This document shows, in pieces, positions 60,345-64,000 of a DNA stretch of 64,000 bases. The DNA lies in contig CM021321.1 of NCBI GenBank assembly GCA_010645155.1, positions 9,844,414 to 9,908,413 on the forward strand, read 5' to 3'. Each line of letters begins with the position of its first letter. Position 1 is the stretch's first letter. The DNA comes from Tigriopus japonicus (Eukaryota; Arthropoda; Copepoda; Harpacticoida; Harpacticidae). The notes under the pieces are model-generated. The model did not search any database and was not told where the DNA came from. It saw only the letters and a program-made list of their open reading frames with translations. Made by a program: the position numbers and the translations under genes.

Positions 60345-63300
60345 CTGCAAAGGAAAGATTCATCAAAGTCAATCTAGAATAGGTATCAAGACGAATCAAC
60401 CCTTAGGGGGAGAATCCCGTTGGTTTTGAACTCAATGGGTCCGAAACTTTGACGTCTACCGTTGTTTAGGGATGAAGCAACAAAGACATCAAGAAAATAC
60501 AACAGGTACGTCCAACCGACAGGATGGCTTGAGCCCAGCGATCTGCTTAAAAAAACCCGAGGTTTAATCCTCACTGGGTAAGAGGTTCAAGAAAGAACGG
60601 TTTCAAAGCTAGTTCAGGTTTCGGTTGGCCCAATCAAGGGCTAAAGAAAATGGCACATTTTGAACAATTTGTCATTAATGCTTCCATGTGTTGCACTTTG
60701 GGAGGGTCATTAAAAACATGGAATTCCTTCTAACCAAAAGCCTTCCAAGCCCAATCATCTAAATGGTTAACTGGGCATGTTTGGAAATCCAAAGCGAGGA
60801 AGTCTCCATTTCTGGGTTCTTTGGGCCCCGTTTTCACTACAATGCAATTGGCAACAACTCAAATTGCGACGGCGACTGCATGGCTCAAAAATAGTAGCGA
60901 TAACGGTGTTGTCATGATCATGTGGTCCGTAAAAATCATAACTCGGTGGAGTCATCGCTATTAAAGGGTAGGTGTTGAGGATTGTCAGATTGTAACGTAT
61001 TTTAGAGCTTGAGTGAGACATCAAATCAGAGCCAAGAACTCGCAGTCACGACGATTAATGACAAATGGCCAAGTACCAATCTGGAATGACTGGAATGAAA
61101 TCCAGAAAGATGCTTGAACATGACAAAACGGAAATCCACAAAAGCTCTTTTCTTGGTACTCGGTGTTTATGTACTCTGCACATGTACATACGTACGTACG
61201 TACGTGTGCAATCGGAGCAGCAACGCTCAAAATAGGTCATGGTGTTCCGATGAAATGAAGATAGGCAACAATTCAAGTCAGATAAAACCCACAGATTAAG
61301 AAAATAATGGGAGAAACTCTTTCCATTCTTGGATCATTACTTTCCCTAGAACCCTGCAAATGCCGTAATCTGTGAAATTGCCCATTGTGCGAATAATTAC
61401 CCCCTAGAATGGCCCACTTATCAACAACTATCAACGACCAGAAGTATGAGTACAAACTCGATAAAGCAACGGCATTTGAAGTAGATCAAGCCGTCAATCA
61501 TGCGGAAGTCAAATGAAAGAGATTTTGACGTTTGCTCCAAAAGTCTCGGAGAAAACAGACCGCTCACACACAATCTCTTGTGGCCATCCGTCATTTGGAA
61601 TTTATGATAACTTTGTCAAAAGATATCTCTCCTCTTATGCGTGGACGGCTTGCTCCTCTTGGCCGGATTCCAATTGAAAGCGAAAAACTTACTAGACGAA
61701 CTTCGAGGGTAGTCATCCATGTGTGCACGAGGACTACCACACCTTGAACAACCATCCAAGAGTGTGCCGTGTTCTAGAAATGGCATTTATTATGGTTCCA
61801 AACACTGGATTTGCTCGAGTCCCCCGTCTGATGACCTAATTCAGACAAGGTGTGTGTTCGGAAGTAAGCAGAGCATTCAGACACACTCGTGCAAGTGAAG
61901 AAAACCGCGACATAAAGCGAAATTGCCATTATTCAAGTCAATCTCCTGTACGAACTCTGATCTTAGGGTGGCTTGAATTACGGTCAAAGCCTTTGTTTTG
62001 TCGAGATCTGCTCGCACTACCATGGGAACGGGAAAAGGACTCTAATAAGTAGAGGAAAGATGCTGACATCTGACCTGGGGGAAATTAACCCAATTCCCCA
62101 AAAGTATAATGTCTTGGGCCAAATTGGCTGGTTTGAAACAAGCCATTTATTACAGTTCAGAGCAGTTCCTTTACGTCATGGTGGTTGCCCTGTTGTCCAT
62201 GGGTAAGTCTGATGAGCCTAATAGGTTTTCAATTCGCTAGCAAGTTCGAGAAAAAAGAAGTTCGCCTTTGTCACCACGTAATTGGTGGTTGGCTGGGAAT
62301 TCCTTTTGTTTCCTGTTAGTGTTGCTGTTGTTTGTCATGATTATTTGTTACCACACAGGTCAAAACCTGTAGAGGGGAATCAATGGTCTTCAGGAGGCAC
62401 ATTCCAATCGTGCTTAGTTTTATGAAACTTAACCGTATTGTTTTATGGGGTCGAAAAATGCCGAAACTTTACAGCTCCGATATGCAACAACTAGGTCAGC
62501 CAATGAAAAAGAAATCTGACGAAAACCAATTGCGCAGTGGAAAGGTGCTTTTTTGCAAATTGCTCGGAGATTTGAGAGCCAATCATGCAATTTCTCTGCG
62601 TTGGTCGACACGAAATTGTGCGAAACCAGACGCACTTCCTCTCAATCAAAAGATGATCGGAACAAAAAACTTAGGAGGCTGCTTTTCAACCTTAGGTTTC
62701 GTACGAAATGGACAAATCATCCCATTTCCGGATTATTAGACTAGATTTCGACAACACGGCCCGCTCCAGGCACTTGTGCTATCGAAAACGAGACTCTCGG
62801 ACCTATTGAAAACAGTTCATATGAGGCAGTCTTCAAAAAATAAGCATTTTCTTTGCGTCTACATGAAGCTTGATATGAATTAGGGATGTGAACAAGTCAC
62901 TTCTGGTGAATCACGAGCCTCAAAACATTTTGTCGCTAAACATATGACTCGTAATCGAGTCCCACGAATTATCAAGGAGATCCAAAATTAGGCTTATCTT
63001 TACTCATGCAATATATTTGAACAGAATTAAAAACAAATTTAACTCGAATAAATATTGGCAAGCTCGTGCCTTTTTCAAAAAATTGAATCATTAATAATGT
63101 TGGAAAAAACAGTGAATCGAGTCGAGTCCTGCTCTTAACACCCCTAATTCGGATACAATTGCTGAAAAAAGGTAAGTGTTCGAAACAAGCTTTTGTCTTA
63201 AGTGGTTGGTGGTTTGGTGTGTGTCTTGACAACGAAAATTGAAGGTCTTGCAGAAGATTTGTCAACGAGTAGTTGGCTTCTGTTGCGCTTCAGGCCTAAT

Positions 63301-64000
63301 TCCTGGCGGCTCCTCCAAATTATCTCGAAGTAATTATGGTTCGTTGTCCACCATGTGGGCCAAGTGAGGGCGGGTTTATGACTAACAATGAAGATGATGG
63401 TTGTTACTGGGCTCCTAGTTTGTACATGTGTGAAATTTGGAGCAACCATAAGTTCCATAAAGAAACTAGAGCTACGGTCGAACGGAAGGAAGTCGTGAGA
63501 GAAAAAGAGTCGTTATTTCGAAAAACTCAACTTCAACCGATGAAACTTGAATACCTGAGATTAACAATGACAAACCTGACATGTGTGTCCAAATGTCCAA
63601 CCCTGTCCTATCTACTACTACATCCACCCCTTTTGAAGTCTCTGTGATGAGCACCAGACCTAGATCTGACCAAAACGACTCAATTACTGAAGCCGGAGGC
63701 GTTTTGAAGAGCACTGCAGAGCAAGAACTGGTGCCATACTTGTTCTCAATGGAAACCGACATTAAAAGGAATATAATCAATTAATCCGTTTTCCTCAAGC
63801 AAGATCTGTTTCGGATCTTGGTTGATTTCTAGCCTCGAGTCATTTGAGAGAACTCAACATCATTTTTGTAAACGAGAAAATCCCGGACTTGTTAAGGGTG
63901 TCCACACCATATGGTGTGAGCTTTTTGGCCACAGAGAAACTTGCGTGTAGTAGAAGATTCTTCATTTTAATTTGAAAGTCCGACGAGAGAAGAGATTTCA
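60345..64000. other. Upstream of recognised NompA exons; no gene called
   Basis: The missing 5' exon(s) of the NompA-like gene should lie here or beyond the window, but I could not identify a signal-peptide exon ending in phase 1 with confidence. Minus-strand 60420-60540 has a hydrophobic stretch (WTYLLYFLDVFVASSL) without a usable ATG. A TACG microsatellite lies at 61186-61206. A plus-strand 67-codon frame at 63581-63784 is unrecognised. Confidence 0.4.

Noticed and set aside
60386..60574. First exon of the NompA-like gene with a hydrophobic leader
   Set aside because: The hydrophobic frame has no ATG, and the in-place ATG is in another frame and stops after seven codons.
1..64000. CRISPR array, operon or prokaryotic signals
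   Set aside because: The window is clearly eukaryotic: spliced genes, polyadenylation signals and arthropod transposons; no regularly spaced direct repeats with unique spacers.

Overview
This is a eukaryotic window, most likely from an arthropod and plausibly a crustacean such as a copepod. The reasons are many short introns (about 60-90 bp) with GT/AG borders, AT-rich and repeat-rich intergenic DNA, mariner and hAT DNA transposons, tRNA-derived repeats, and a gene with the NompA layout (PAN modules, Ser/Asn/Gly linker, ZP domain), a family best known from arthropod mechanosensory organs. The taxonomic placement is inference. Exon borders below were read by eye from splice consensus, reading phase and protein continuity.

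Layout. 1.76-4.53 kb (+): a complete eight-exon stomatin/MEC-2-like gene. 7.9-9.2 kb (+): a single-exon orphan type I membrane glycoprotein. 10.6-11.7 kb (-): a four-exon secreted C-type-lectin + PAN-like gene. 11.8-28.4 kb: mostly non-coding, with weak candidate small genes only. 28.5-32.2 kb (+): a two-exon coiled-coil protein whose intron carries a non-autonomous hAT-like element. 32.9-38.6 kb: a transposon nest with a copia remnant, a hAT element with subterminal CTGGCGG motifs, a CCGAAAG-rich hAT-like MITE, a tRNA-derived repeat, and a mariner with perfect terminal repeats and a full-length ORF but two altered catalytic positions. 38.6-46.1 kb: a large imperfect palindrome whose arms each carry one copy of the lectin/PAN gene, head to head around a spacer of about 4.2 kb. 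Just beyond the right arm is a partial duplicate of the gene's 3' end, split by a 161-bp MITE.

47.3-60.3 kb (-): the 3' eleven coding exons of a NompA-like PAN-ZP gene; its 5' exon(s) were not found. Inside one intron of it, on the opposite strand (54.0-58.8 kb, +), sits a complete seven-exon gene for a secreted protein with three Kunitz domains. Its predicted 3' UTR runs antisense across a NompA PAN exon. This nested sense-antisense pair and the palindromic lectin/PAN duplication are the most notable structures. 60.4-64.0 kb holds nothing I can firmly call.
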